Shown piece after piece: positions 32,954 through 43,943 of a stretch of 64,000 nt of DNA (its first letter is position 1; every line of letters starts with the position of its first letter). Under the pieces are notes generated by a model. It was not told where the DNA came from and searched no databases. It saw nothing but the letters and a program-made list of their open reading frames with translations. The stretch comes from Pollenia angustigena (lineage: Eukaryota > Arthropoda > Insecta > Diptera > Polleniidae): positions 214,190,208-214,254,207 of the forward strand of contig OV884058.1 of the NCBI GenBank assembly GCA_930367215.1, given 5' to 3'. The position numbers and the translations under genes are program-made.

Positions 32954-34257
32954 AAGGGTGGTTAAATTTCAAGGGCCGATGTTGATTTTGAATAAAACAC
33001 AAACTATTTAGAAAATTATTGTAATTTTATTTTATTATGATATATTGGTATTACTCAATTATGTATGGAACAAAATATCGGCCATATGGGCGCCGCGACC
33101 ACGGCGGCACATCTCCATCCGATGGTCCAAATTTTCGATGACCCTGAGGCATAATGGAGGTTCTATGCCGTTAATGTGCCGAATTATCTCATCCTTTAGC
33201 TCTTGAATTGTTGCTGGCTTATCGACGTACACCTTTTCTTTCAAATAACCCCAAAGAAAAAAGTCGAACGGTGTCAAATCACATGATCTTGGCGGCCAAT
33301 TGACATCGCCATTACGTGAGATAACACGGCCATTGAATTTGTTGCGCAAAAGAGCCATTGTTTCGTTAGCTGTGTGGCAAGTGGCACCGTCCTGCTGAAA
33401 CCACATATCGTCCACATCCATATCTTCCAATTCGGGCCATAAAAAGTTCGTTATCATCTCACGATAGCGAACACCATTCACAGTAACTGCCTGACCGGCC
33501 TCATTTTGGAAAAAATACGGCCCGATGATGCCGCCAGCCCATAAACCGCACCAAACAGTCACTCTTTGTGGGTGCATTGGTTTTTCGACAATCACTCTTG
33601 GATTCTCATTCGCCCAAATGCGGCAATTCTGTTTATTGACGAATCCACTGAGGTGAAAATGTGCCTCATCACTGAAGAAGATTTTCTTCGAAAATTGATC
33701 ATCCACTGTTGCCATTTCTTGCCACCATTCTGCCCATTCACGACGTTTGGAATGGTCAAGAGGCTTTAGTTCTTGAGCCAATTGCACCTTGTAAGCGTGT
33801 AAATGCAAGTCTTTATGCATAATGTTCATCAACGACGAGCATGAGAGGTGCAATTGTTGGGCACGACGACGAGTTGAGGTGGACGGCTCTTCAGCCACAC
33901 TATCGCGAACAGCAGCAATATTTTCTGCAGTACGATCTGTACGAGCATGCACTGGTGTTCTCACATCTTCTACAGACCCGGTTTGCTCGAATTTTTCCAC
34001 GATTTTTGCGATTGTACGCACATTTGGACGATCAAATTGACCAAAAAAATCACGAAGTGCACGATATGCATTTTGATTTGAACGCCCATTTTCATAATAA
34101 GTCTGGATAACTTTAACAAGTTGTTGGATTGTGTATCTCTCCATGGTTCAAATTGAGTAAGTCTGAAATAGAGAAATGTCAAATAAAATTCGGAAAAAAA
34201 CTTGGCGTTTAGGTGTGGTTCACACTCAACATCGGCCCTTACAATTTAACCACCCTT
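32954..34257 (-). mobile_element. Complete mariner-like element, DD41D (rosa type), 1,304 bp
   Basis: TIRs: AAGGGTGGTTAAATTTCAAG continuing GGCCGATGTTGA at 32954, with a near-identical inverted copy ending at 34257 (about 32 bp, two mismatches). TA lies on both sides (32952-32953, 34258-34259). One intact transposase gene fills most of the interior on the minus strand. Confidence 0.9.
33059..34144 (-). CDS. Mariner-like transposase, DD41D, intact, 361 aa
   Basis: Cuts and rejoins DNA at the TIRs in the nucleus by a cut-and-paste mechanism. The N-terminal part (1-110) holds two helix-turn-helix regions that bind the TIR. The catalytic triad is D159 (FFSDEAHF), D252 (WFQQDGATCHTA) and D294 (CDLTPFDFFLWG). 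The spacing between the last two is 41 residues, as in the ITmD41D (rosa) mariners and unlike the 34 of classical mariner. The linker WPPRSCDLTP replaces the usual YSPDLAP. Length is normal for the group, with no stop or frameshift from the ATG at 34144 to the stop at 33059. With both TIRs complete, the copy could be active. Confidence 0.92.
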   Translation of the reverse strand: MERYTIQQLVKVIQTYYENGRSNQNAYRALRDFFGQFDRPNVRTIAKIVEKFEQTGSVEDVRTPVHARTDRTAENIAAVRDSVAEEPSTSTRRRAQQLHLSCSSLMNIMHKDLHLHAYKVQLAQELKPLDHSKRREWAEWWQEMATVDDQFSKKIFFSDEAHFHLSGFVNKQNCRIWANENPRVIVEKPMHPQRVTVWCGLWAGGIIGPYFFQNEAGQAVTVNGVRYREMITNFLWPELEDMDVDDMWFQQDGATCHTANETMALLRNKFNGRVISRNGDVNWPPRSCDLTPFDFFLWGYLKEKVYVDKPATIQELKDEIIRHINGIEPPLCLRVIENLDHRMEMCRRGRGAHMADILFHT

Positions 34258-34375
34258 TATAATTATTTTGTAACTTATAACGTTATTCGCGGCTGTGTTT
34301 CAATTGTGCAATTGGAATACGTGAATTGATAGGACAAGAAACACAAAAAATAAATGTTCCTGCTGACTACATTGC

Positions 34376-36097
34376 CATATCGTAGGCTCAATATGCAAAC
34401 CTGCTAAATCCACTTTTTAAGTAAATTGAGATTTTAAAGCCGTGTGGAAAAGAAAGATACACCTCGTCGACCAGCATGTAGTTTTTCTTCAAATTGAGTC
34501 TTAAAGTGTGTTAAACCAACTACATTTTTAGGTTTTCTCTTAAGTTTGTTGTTTCCATTAAAAGTTATTGGAAGTTAGCAGTAGTGCGATTCTCTATTCA
34601 ATTTTAACATAATTTAAATTGTTAAAAATATTTAACAGCAAAGTTAACGTAAATTTTATTCAGTAACTTTTTTAACAATAACGTTTACTGCTATGTTCTA
34701 TCTTAACGTCAGGTATTTAAGTTATCTTAACGGCAAAATATTTTTCATTGTTTATTTTTAAATTCGTAGTTATTAAAAAAAAAACAAACAAACAAAAAAT
34801 TTGGCGAATAAAAGCCTCATTAACATTTTTAAAATTCACGTTATTTAGATAAATTTTGCAAAAATAATATTAAACAATTTGGTTTTTTTTTGCGAATTTA
34901 CCAAAAAGCATTAAAAATATTACATTTTAGATGCAGCTTATGGAAATCGCTAAAAGTGTTTTCTTTTCTACACAAAAAATAAGTGGTAGACTTTCCAATC
35001 ATGTTAGCTAATTTTTGCATATTTCCACTAATTTAGCAATTTTTACCGAATTTTTGCTATTCCTTATAGTTTAAGTGACTTCAAATCAATTTTATGGTTT
35101 GGTTGAAGTATTAAAAAATTTCGCGAATTTTCGCTGTTTTTTTTTTTTTTTTTTTTTTTTGTTATTTTCCGACATTTTGTTTTTTTTAACCGATTTAATG
35201 ATTTCAAATAAATTTTTTAGCTTCTCTCCAAGTTTGCAATTATTCGCGAATTATAGCCACGTTCGCGGTAGAAGCTTTTTATTCCTGTAAGTTTTCTGAT
35301 TCTTTACAGCTTGAACGATTTTTAATAAATAGTAGACTTTGTCATCATTTCGCTGTTAACAAATATTTGCGAATTTCCCCTAATTTAGCAATTTTTACCG
35401 GATTTTTGCCATTCCTTATAGTTTAAGTGAATTTAAATAAATTTTATGGTTTGTTCGAAATATTAAAAAATTTCGCAAATTTTCGCTATTTTTGCAAAAA
35501 AATTTTATATATTCCGACAACTTGTTTTTTAAGCGATTTCAAATAAATTTTAAGGTTTTTTTTTCCAAGTTTGCAATTTTTCGCGAATTTTATCCATGTT
35601 CGCGTTATAAGCGATTTTTTCCTGTGGTTCTTTAGAGCTTTAACGATTTTTAATAAATACCCGCTGTTTGCAAATTTTTGCGAATTTCCGCTAGTTTAAC
35701 AATTTTTACCGAATTTTTGCAATTCCTTATAGTTATAGCGACTTTTAGTCAATTTTATGGCTTTTTTGATATGTTAAAAATTTTCGCTATTTTTGGAAAT
35801 TTTCCGATTTTTTGCAATTTTCGCTAGACTATCAAATCCTAAATGGGGGTTTGTTAGTTTCGAAAGTACTTTAAGTCGTTCCACACGAGAAGTAGTTTGC
35901 AGTGTTCGTTAAATATACTAATTAATTAACAAAGATGCCACTTAATTGATATTTTTAGCTATGTTGTTTAAATTGAGTTACTGAATTGCTGTATTGTTAC
36001 CGTAAGCAATAAACTGTGCCGGTAAAATTAACGTTAACGTTAGTGGTTAAAAGTTAGAGAATTCCACTACAGGTTTGCATATTATGTCGACGATATG
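34376..36097. mobile_element. TIR element with inner inverted ends and tandem core
   Basis: CATATCGTAGGCTCAATATG continuing CAAACCTG (34376-34403) is inverted at 36070-36097. A second pair, GTAGTGCGATTCTCTA (34581) and TAGAGAATTCCACTAC (ending 36070), lies inside the left and next to the right arm, followed on both sides by AACGTTAA-rich sequence. The core is occupied by tandem repeats. No coding sequence. Target duplication unresolved. Confidence 0.5.
34995..35835 (+). repeat. Tandem repeat, about 310-350-bp units, 2.7 copies
   Basis: Units share TTTAGCAATTTTTACCGAAT (near 35035, 35386 and 35695), ATTCCTTATAGTTTAAGTGA, AATTTTATGG, TTTCGCGAATTTTCGC and CGATTTTTAATAAATA. A pure T run lies at about 35138-35160. 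Confidence 0.75.
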
Positions 36098-36139
36098 TTA
36101 AGTTCAGAACCCATTCCCTTATTAATCAAAAGCCTATTG

Positions 36140-36290
36140 GAGGTCTGACTGTCTCCACACATCCAGTATTTTCGAGCCCAGTCTCTCAAACTCATCGGCC
36201 ATTTCATTAGTTTGGAATTCACTAGTTGGAATTCACAGCCCATCCAGGCCCTGGAATTCACTAGTCCATCAAGACCCTAAAAGATTTTAG
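36140..36290. other. Short repeats of GGAATTCAC
   Basis: TTGGAATTCACTAGTTGGAA and CTGGAATTCACTAGTCC: three GGAATTCAC words in about 60 bp, two of them extended to GGAATTCACTAGT. Confidence 0.5.
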
Positions 36291-36389
36291 TAAATATATC
36301 CTCGATGTATACCCATTTACCCGTTCCCCTTATTCTGGATATATCGGCAAATCTGAAGTATCGCCAATATATCAGTATCGGTGTTCGTT

Positions 36390-36735
36390 AAATCCCTAAT
36401 TGTCACTTACCTATCAGCGACTAAATCGTAGATAGTGTCAACAATAGTGTCATCAACGACACTATTAAGGTAATGTCGCTAATCGCGCATTAACGACTTT
36501 ATGAGAAAAAAGTCGTTTATATAGTCGCCAGTGACAACTTTAACCACATTGTTACCCATATGATCATTAACGACAATATGCATAATAATGTCGCTCACAT
36601 TGTCGTTTACGACTTAAGAGCCCTTTGTTCGAAAAAGTCGTCGACGATTTGCCAACATGTCGTCAGGGATTTACTATGGGTCTTGTTCGCGTCCACGACG
36701 TTGTCTTGAAGACATGGCCAACTGGGATATGTAGT
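36390..36735 (-). repeat. Repeat family C, copy 2 (inverted)
   Basis: It ends ...GAAGACATGGCCAACTGGGA, the reverse of the start of copy 1 at 20.45 kb, and is rich in GTCGTT/AACGAC words like it. The frame at 36607-36867 is partly this repeat. Confidence 0.6.
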
Positions 36736-37013
36736 TATACATACATATAACATAAATATGTCTGTTAATATTATTTTATGGTCTGCTATTTTATACATTC
36801 TTTTATGTTTACACTGATATCTTGAGTGGAAATTGTTTATATAATATAAAAAAACACACACACACACGTAGACATATTAAAAATGACTTGCACATAACTA
36901 TAAATTCACAAATATTTTCGCACAGTGGGGGAAACATTGAAAAGGAAAACATATCTAAAATTGGTAGGATGTGGAAAAAGTCAAATTTTATTTTTGAATT
37001 GAAAAGCCTTTAG

Positions 37014-37045
<32 letters not shown>

Positions 37046-37588
37046 CAATAAATCCACTGTACTAGTACGGTATATTGTATGGTTCGTAACCTTTTTTTCT
37101 GCTTATTTAAGCACTTCAGCACTATAAAAACTACACAAACACAAGACTTTCTTTCACCTCTCACATTACTGTAAGTGTAATGAGTGTTGGTATGTCTGTA
37201 TATCTTAATCATCTTTTGGCTGTAAAGTAGTAGCAGAATATACTTAAAGAACAGCTACTTTAAGCAGAAAGAAAGAAATAAACTGAAAGAATAAAAATGT
37301 TAACAAAAACATTTCACAACAAAAACAAAAAAATATTGGAAGATTGAAAATAAAATCCTATAAACCGATTTAAAAACTAAAATAAAAAAATCAAGTTTAA
37401 TAAAAAAATCTAATTTTGAGAAACGGAAATCTTTTTTGCTGGACTTAACATAAACTATTTTTTATTGTATTAAAGAATTTTTACAATTTTCTTGTGTTAC
37501 TTTTATTGTTTTGGTTATTAAAATAAATAAAAGAAAAAGTGTTAAAATGCTGACAAATGAATTCATATAATTTAATTTTTCTCTTATG
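36736..37588. other. AT-rich stretch with simple repeats
   Basis: An (AC)n run at about 36849-36866 and a pure T run of about 27 at 37020-37046. No gene seen. Confidence 0.5.
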
Positions 37589-38118
37589 TTTGAAAAAAGG
37601 GTAAAAAACAGAATTTGTTCATAGTATTTTGTAAATGGTCAAATATGATCCGATTCCAATAAAATTTAGTAAGATGAATTACATTGTGATAGAATACGTT
37701 TGGACCAGATATAAATACAAACTTATGTGCGGTTTATAGAACACGAGCGTCTTACTCGTCCGTTCAACTAACATTTAAAACAAAAACAAATTTCGAAACT
37801 TTGTTGAACGGACGAGTAAAATAAATTTAAGAGAACTACAATTTCTAGCTTTCCTTCAGCAATAAATCTCTGTGTTTTTATCAAATATGAAAAATTGGGA
37901 ACTTAGCACGTCATACAGAAATCTTATTAATAATAAATTTTGTATTCTTAGAAATAACTTTGACAATTTTTTATTTTAATTAATTGAAAGATGGTTAATT
38001 ATGCTTGGGTCGTTTATTTGAAAAAAGGGTAAAAACCCGAATTTGTTCATAGTATTTTGTAAATGGCCAAATATGATCCGATTCCAATAAAATTTAGTAA
38101 GATGAATTACATTGTCAT
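37589..38118 (+). repeat. Pair of about 102-bp direct repeats around a foldback fragment
   Basis: TTTGAAAAAAGGGTAAAAA ... AAGATGAATTACATTGT occurs at 37589-37690 and 38017-38118 with few differences. Between them are a perfect hairpin (37752-37819) and a one-arm copy of the foldback element of 1.0-1.5 kb (37845-37975). Confidence 0.7.
37752..37819. repeat. Perfect inverted repeat, 17-bp arms
   Basis: TTACTCGTCCGTTCAAC and GTTGAACGGACGAGTAA separated by 34 bp. Confidence 0.9.
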
Positions 38119-38124
38119 AGGTTT

Positions 38125-38372
38125 TTTTATAAAAAGTAACTTTTTTAAATACAGGTACTTATTATAAAAAAGGTACTTTATATAAAAAAGGTACTTTTTA
38201 TAAAAAATGTACTTTTAAAAAAAAGGTACTTCTTATAAAAAAGGTACTTTTTATAAAAAATGTACTTTTTATAAAAAAAGGAACTTTTTATAAAACAACT
38301 TACTTTTCTTAAAAAGGTACTTTTTATAAAACAAGGTACTTTTTATAAAACAAGATACTTTTTATAAAAAGT
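38125..38372 (+). repeat. Minisatellite of GGTACTTTTTATAAAA units
   Basis: About a dozen units of 18-22 bp with A/T-run length changes; the unit is itself nearly palindromic (AAAAGGTACTTTT). Confidence 0.85.
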
Positions 38373-38722
38373 TAAAAAAATAATTTAAAAACTTTAATTT
38401 TCCTCATTGAAAGTAGTTTTAAAATATTATTTTTTTTTTTAATTTTGCTTTTAATGGCCAATTTTCCCAATATTAATTATAGTTTCTAACAGACAGTTAT
38501 TGTAACAGTTAATTACAACTGAACTTATGTTGGAGTAGTTTTAATATTAATCTAAAGATTTGATCATACTAAGCAATTTTTTTGACGCCCTGCTGTATTT
38601 TTAAATTAAGTATTTATTTAGGTTAAGGTATGCTAGATCAAGCGATATTTGCCATTTTATTTAACAAAGAAAGTTAACGGTTAATCAATTTATTAGTCAC
38701 GCTGTTTTAGATTTTTTTATTA

Positions 38723-39330
38723 TACCCACGCCACAATAGTGGAGAGGGTATTATGCATTTGTGCTGATGTGTGTAACGCCTTAAAGTATACCTATCTACT
38801 CAGAATCACTTTCTGAGTCGAACTAATGATGTCCGTCCGGCTGGCTGGCTGGCTGTCCATGTAACCTTGTGCGCAAAGTATAGGTCGCAATTTTAGAGAT
38901 AATTTGATAAAATTTGGGTCATGGGTTCTTATTGGCACAAGGGCGAAGCCTATTGAAAATGGGCCGAATCGAAGGACCACGAGGGAAGATTTAAAACATA
39001 CATAGAACCATATCTATGTGGACACAAAATGTATAAATTTTTAAAAAAATCGAATAACGAGGGGAGATAGGGGCAATTTCTGTCTCTCAAACCGATTTTA
39101 ATGAAATTTAAAACATAGATAGATCCATATCTATAGGGACACATTAGCTATACAGTTTTTAGAAAATAGGACCACAAGGGGAGGCAGGGGGCAATTTCTG
39201 CCTCTCACTTTCAAACCGATTTTCATGAAGTTTATAAACATAGATAAATCCATGTTAATATGGAGACATAAGCATGATGTGTGTTTAAATACTGTGGTGT
39301 AGGGTATCATATGGTCGGGCTTGACCGACT
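38723..39330 (+). repeat. Family A copy, left part of a split copy
   Basis: It runs from the palindromic end (ACCCACGCCACAATAGTGGA) to the hairpin GTCGGGCTTGACCGAC and then T at 39330, where the family's remaining 18 bases should follow. Those bases (ACACTTTCTTACTTGTTT) appear at 48774-48791. Confidence 0.8.
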
Positions 39331-39853
39331 CTCAGTGGCTGAAAATCGTTTTTCATTGGCCAAAAATCTGTAACTTTTGAACCGAAGGAGATATTTTAGC
39401 GAAATTTTTTAATCGACAGATAGACTCTTAAACTTTCTCCACTTTACATTTCATTAAAATCGGTTGAGTAGTTATTGCGGAATACTTTAGCGTGCAATAT
39501 GGTTTTTTATTTCTTTTAATTATTTAAAAATGTAATTTTTAGATTTAAATAATAATCATTAACATTTATTGTAATAATAGGACACTAAAAAAATTAAAAG
39601 TTTACACTATAAAAAAAATAGTAAAATCCACTGGAAATTTTGCTATTATTGCTGAAAAATAAAAAAATTTTTGCTTTCAAATTTGTTTACACTTATTTAT
39701 TTATTAAAACATTTCATACATATGTGGATAAAAAAAAAAATTTTGAAAATAATAGCAGCAATAGATTTTAACAGCTTTTGTAAGAATGTGAGTTTCTGTT
39801 TATTATTATTTTTTTACTAATACAATGTCTGTCTTAGCTCTAATGCATTATAA

Positions 39854-40300
39854 TTATTGTTCATTTAATTGAAAGATTGATTGCAAATATTCCATATTCT
39901 GTTCTGTGTTATTTCTGTTCTTTAGTAGTTTTTTGACTTCTTCATCTAAATCCCGATGTTCCACTTTCCATTGATTTCGAATACTGTAGATTAACGGATC
40001 TGACGTTGCCAATAACATATTAAATAGATCTTCATTAGTGGAATTTCGTGAAATTTTTCTAGTATTGTGCTCTCTATAAAAACTGCAATTCTTATTCCTT
40101 TTTTCCTGAGCTTCCTCTGATGAATCTCCAAGTGGCACCAACTCATATTTAATGACATCTTCTCCATGATAAAGGATTTTGTGAGCATATTTCTCCATGG
40201 GTACTTGGTTGTATATATTTTTGCAGTTTGCTTAGCAAAATCTCCAAATTTTCTAGAGTCAATTTCTTCATTGCACGCAAGTATTTCAACAATTTCAAAA
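39854..40300 (-). pseudogene. C-terminal remnant of an unrecognised TE protein
   Basis: The open frame 40198-39854 gives 114 residues: AHKILYHGEDVIKYELVPLG, DSSEEAQEKRNK, HNTRKISRNSTNEDLFNMLL, ATSDPLI, then a charged tail. Upstream in another frame (about 40300-40190) is KFGDFAKQTAKIYTTKYPW, which fits as the preceding segment, so a frameshift lies near 40180. Farther upstream the reading is cut off by the tandem array. The same conserved words occur in the fragment at 5039-5323 inside element F. Family not recognised. Confidence 0.6.
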
Positions 40301-40339
40301 AAAAAATTATTTTTTTGAGTAATTTCATTAAAATTACCT

Positions 40340-43300
40340 TTCTATCAGTGGTTTTACCTTCTTAATCCCTTCTAATCCGCAAAAGTTCTCTTCTACTAAA
40401 GTTGAAAATTGACAAAAATATAGTAGTTTAGAAATTTTTTTTGAGTAATTTCATTAAAAATAAAAAAGTATTAAACAGACGGGTCCAAACGGGTAGAAGA
40501 GTATATACAGGGTTAAAGAAAAGACTTTCACCTTTCTATCAGTGGTTTTACTTTCTTAATCCCTTTTGATCCGCAAAAGTTCTATTCTACTTAAGTTGAA
40601 ATTTGACAAAAATATAGTACATAGTTTAGAAATTTTTTTTTTTTTGAGTAATTTCATTAAAAATAAAAAAGTGTTAAACAGACGGGTCCAAACGGGTACA
40701 AGAGTATATACAGGTCTTAAGAAAAGACTTTCACCTTTCTATCAGTGGTTTTACTTTCTTAATCCCTTCTGATCCGCAAAAGTTCTCTTCTACTAAAGTT
40801 GAAAATTGACAAAAATATAGTAGTTTAGAAATTTTTTTTGAGTAATTTCATTAAAATTAAAAAAGTGTTAAACAGACGGGTCCAAACGGGTACAAGAGTA
40901 TACACAGGGTTTAAGAAAACACTTTCACCATTCTATTAGTGGTTTTACTTTCTTAATCCCTTCTGATCCGCAAAAGTTCTCTTCTACTAAAGTTGAAAAT
41001 TGACAAAAATATAGTAGTTTAGAAATTTTTTTTGAGTAATTTCATTAAAATTAAAAAAGTGTTAAACAGACGGGTCCAAACGGGTAGAAGAGTATATACA
41101 GGGTTAAAGAAAAGACTTTCACCTTTCTATCAGTGGTTTTACTTTCTTAATCCCTTTTGATCCGCAAAAGTTCTCTTCTACTAAAGTTGAAAATTGACAA
41201 AAATATAGTAGTTTAGAAATTTTTTTTGAGTAATTTCATTAAAATTAAAAAAGTGTTAAACAGACGGGTCCAAACGGGTACAAGAGTATATACAGGGTTT
41301 AAGAAAACACTTTCACCATTCTATTAGTGGTTTTACTTTCTTAATCCCTTCTGATCCGCAAAAGTTCTCTTCTACTAAAGTTGAAAATTGACAAAAATAT
41401 AGTAGTTTAGAAATTTTTTTTGAGTAATTTCATTAAAATTAAAAAAGTGTTAAACAGACGGGTCCAAACGGGTACAAGAGTATACACAGGGTTTAAGAAA
41501 ACACTTTCACCATTCTATTAGTGGTTTTACTTTCTTAATCCCTTCTGATCCGCAAAAGTTCTCTTCTACTAAAGTTGAAAATTGACAAAAATATAGTAGT
41601 TTAGAAATTTTTTTTGAGTAATTTCATTAAAATTAAAAAAGTGTTAAACAGACGGGTCCAAACGGGTAGAAGAGTATATACAGGGTTAAAGAAAAGACTT
41701 TCACCTTTCTATCAGTGGTTTTACTTTCTTAATCCCTTTTGATCCGCAAAAGTTCTCTTCTACTAAAGTTGAAAATTGACAAAAATATAGTAGTTTAGAA
41801 ATTTTTTTTGAGTAATTTCATTAAAATTAAAAAAGTGTTAAACAGACGGGTCCAAACGGGTACAAGAGTATATACAGGGTTTAAGAAAACACTTTCACCA
41901 TTCTATTAGTGGTTTTACTTTCTTAATCCCTTCTGATCCGCAAAAGTTCTCTTCTACTAAAGTTGAAAATTGACAAAAATATAGTAGTTTAGAAATTTTT
42001 TTTGAGTAATTTCATTAAAATTAAAAAAGTGTTAAACAGACGGGTCCAAACGGGTAGAAGAGTATATACAGGGTTAAAGAAAAGACTTTCACCTTTCTAT
42101 CAGTGGTTTTACTTTCTTAATCCCTTTTGATCCGCAAAAGTTCTATTCTACTTAAGTTGAAATTTGACAAAAATATAGTACATAGTTTAGAAATTTTTTT
42201 TTTTTTGAGTAATTTCATTAAAAATAAAAAAGTGTTAAACAGACGGGTCCAAACGGGTACAAGAGTATATACAGGTCTTAAGAAAAGACTTTCACCTTTC
42301 TATCAGTGGTTTTACTTTCTTAATCCCTTCTGATCCGCAAAAGTTCTCTTCTACTAAAGTTGAAAATTGACAAAAATATAGTAGTTTAGAAATTTTTTTT
42401 GAGTAATTTCATTAAAATTAAAAAAGTGTTAAACAGACGGGTCCAAACGGGTACAAGAGTATACACAGGGTTTAAGAAAACACTTTCACCATTCTATTAG
42501 TGGTTTTACTTTCTTAATCCCTTCTGATCCGCAAAAGTTCTCTTCTACTAAAGTTGAAAATTGACAAAAATATAGTAGTTTAGAAATTTTTTTTGAGTAA
42601 TTTCATTAAAATTAAAAAAGTGTTAAACAGACGGGTCCAAACGGGTAGAAGAGTATATACAGGGTTAAAGAAAAGACTTTCACCTTTCTATCAGTGGTTT
42701 TACTTTCTTAATCCCTTTTGATCCGCAAAAGTTCTCTTCTACTAAAGTTGAAAATTGACAAAAATATAGTAGTTTAGAAATTTTTTTTGAGTAATTTCAT
42801 TAAAATTAAAAAAGTGTTAAACAGACGGGTCCAAACGGGTACAAGAGTATATACAGGGTTTAAGAAAACACTTTCACCATTCTATTAGTGGTTTTACTTT
42901 CTTAATCCCTTCTGATCCGCAAAAGTTCTCTTCTACTAAAGTTGAAAATTGACAAAAATATAGTAGTTTAGAAATTTTTTTTGAGTAATTTCATTAAAAT
43001 TAAAAAAGTGTTAAACAGACGGGTCCAAACGGGTACAAGAGTATACACAGGGTTTAAGAAAACACTTTCACCATTCTATTAGTGGTTTTACTTTCTTAAT
43101 CCCTTCTGATCCGCAAAAGTTCTCTTCTACTAAAGTTGAAAATTGACAAAAATATAGTAGTTTAGAAATTTTTTTTGAGTAATTTCATTAAAATTAAAAA
43201 AGTGTTAAACAGACGGGTCCAAACGGGTACAAGAGTACATACAGGGTTTAAGAAAACACTTTCACCATTCTATTAGTGGTTTTACTTTCTTAATCCCTTC

Positions 43301-43760
43301 TGATCCGCAAAAGTTCTCTTCTATTAAAGTTGAAAATTGACAAAAATATAGTAGTTTAGAAATTTTTTTTGAGTAATTTCATTAAAATTAAAAAAGTGTT
43401 AAACAGACGGGTCCAAACGGGTAGAAGAGTATATACAGGGTTAAAGAAAAGACTTTCACCTTTCTATCAGTGGTTTTACTTTCTTAATCCCTTTTGATCC
43501 GCAAAAGTTCTCTTCTACTAAAGTTGAAAATTGACAAAAATATAGTAGTTTAGAAATTTTTTTTGAGTAATTTCATTAAAATTAAAAAAGTGTTAAACAT
43601 ACGGGTCCAAACGGGTACAAGAGTATATACAGGGTTAAAGAAAACACTTTCACCTTTCTATCAGTGGTTTTACTTTCTTAATCCCTTCTGATCCGCAAAA
43701 GTTCTATTCTACTTAAATTGAAATTTGACAAAAATATAGTAGTTTAGAAAATATGTCCTA
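40340..43760 (+). repeat. Satellite-like array, about 195-bp unit, 18 copies, with higher-order structure
   Basis: Successive CCGCAAAAGTTCT positions (40379, 40572, 40774, 40968, 41162, 41356 ... 43692) give a period of about 194 bp. Unit types differ by GGGTAGAAG/GGGTACAAG, ACAGGGTT/ACAGGTCTT, CACC(A/T)TTCTAT and CTTTTGATCC/CTTCTGATCC. Their order a-b-c-d-b-c-d-c is followed by a-b-c-d-b again, giving a 1,561-bp higher-order period (40566 against 42127). The identical short frames at 40566-40772 and 42127-42333 are the two type-a units and not genes. Confidence 0.9.
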
Positions 43761-43943
43761 ACATCTCAAATATAAATAATACAAATATTACCTCTTTAAA
43801 GATAACAAGACTACCAATCTAGCAAAAAAGCAAGTAGGTCATTATCGCTGATAGTTTTTGTGCAATGATTATTTCTTTCGGTTTAAATATTAAAAAAAAA
43901 CACTTTTTTCTGAATTAAAAAAAAAGTTGTGTTTAACAACATG

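Noticed and set aside
33566..34110. Plus-strand frames over the mariner
   Set aside because: Antisense shadows of the transposase gene.
40566..42333. Two identical 68-residue frames at 40566-40772 and 42127-42333
   Set aside because: They are the two type-a units of the 195-bp array, read through; identity comes from the 1,561-bp higher-order period and not from a gene.
40340..43760. CRISPR-like array of regular repeats
   Set aside because: The units are contiguous 195-bp satellites without unique spacers, in a eukaryotic genome.
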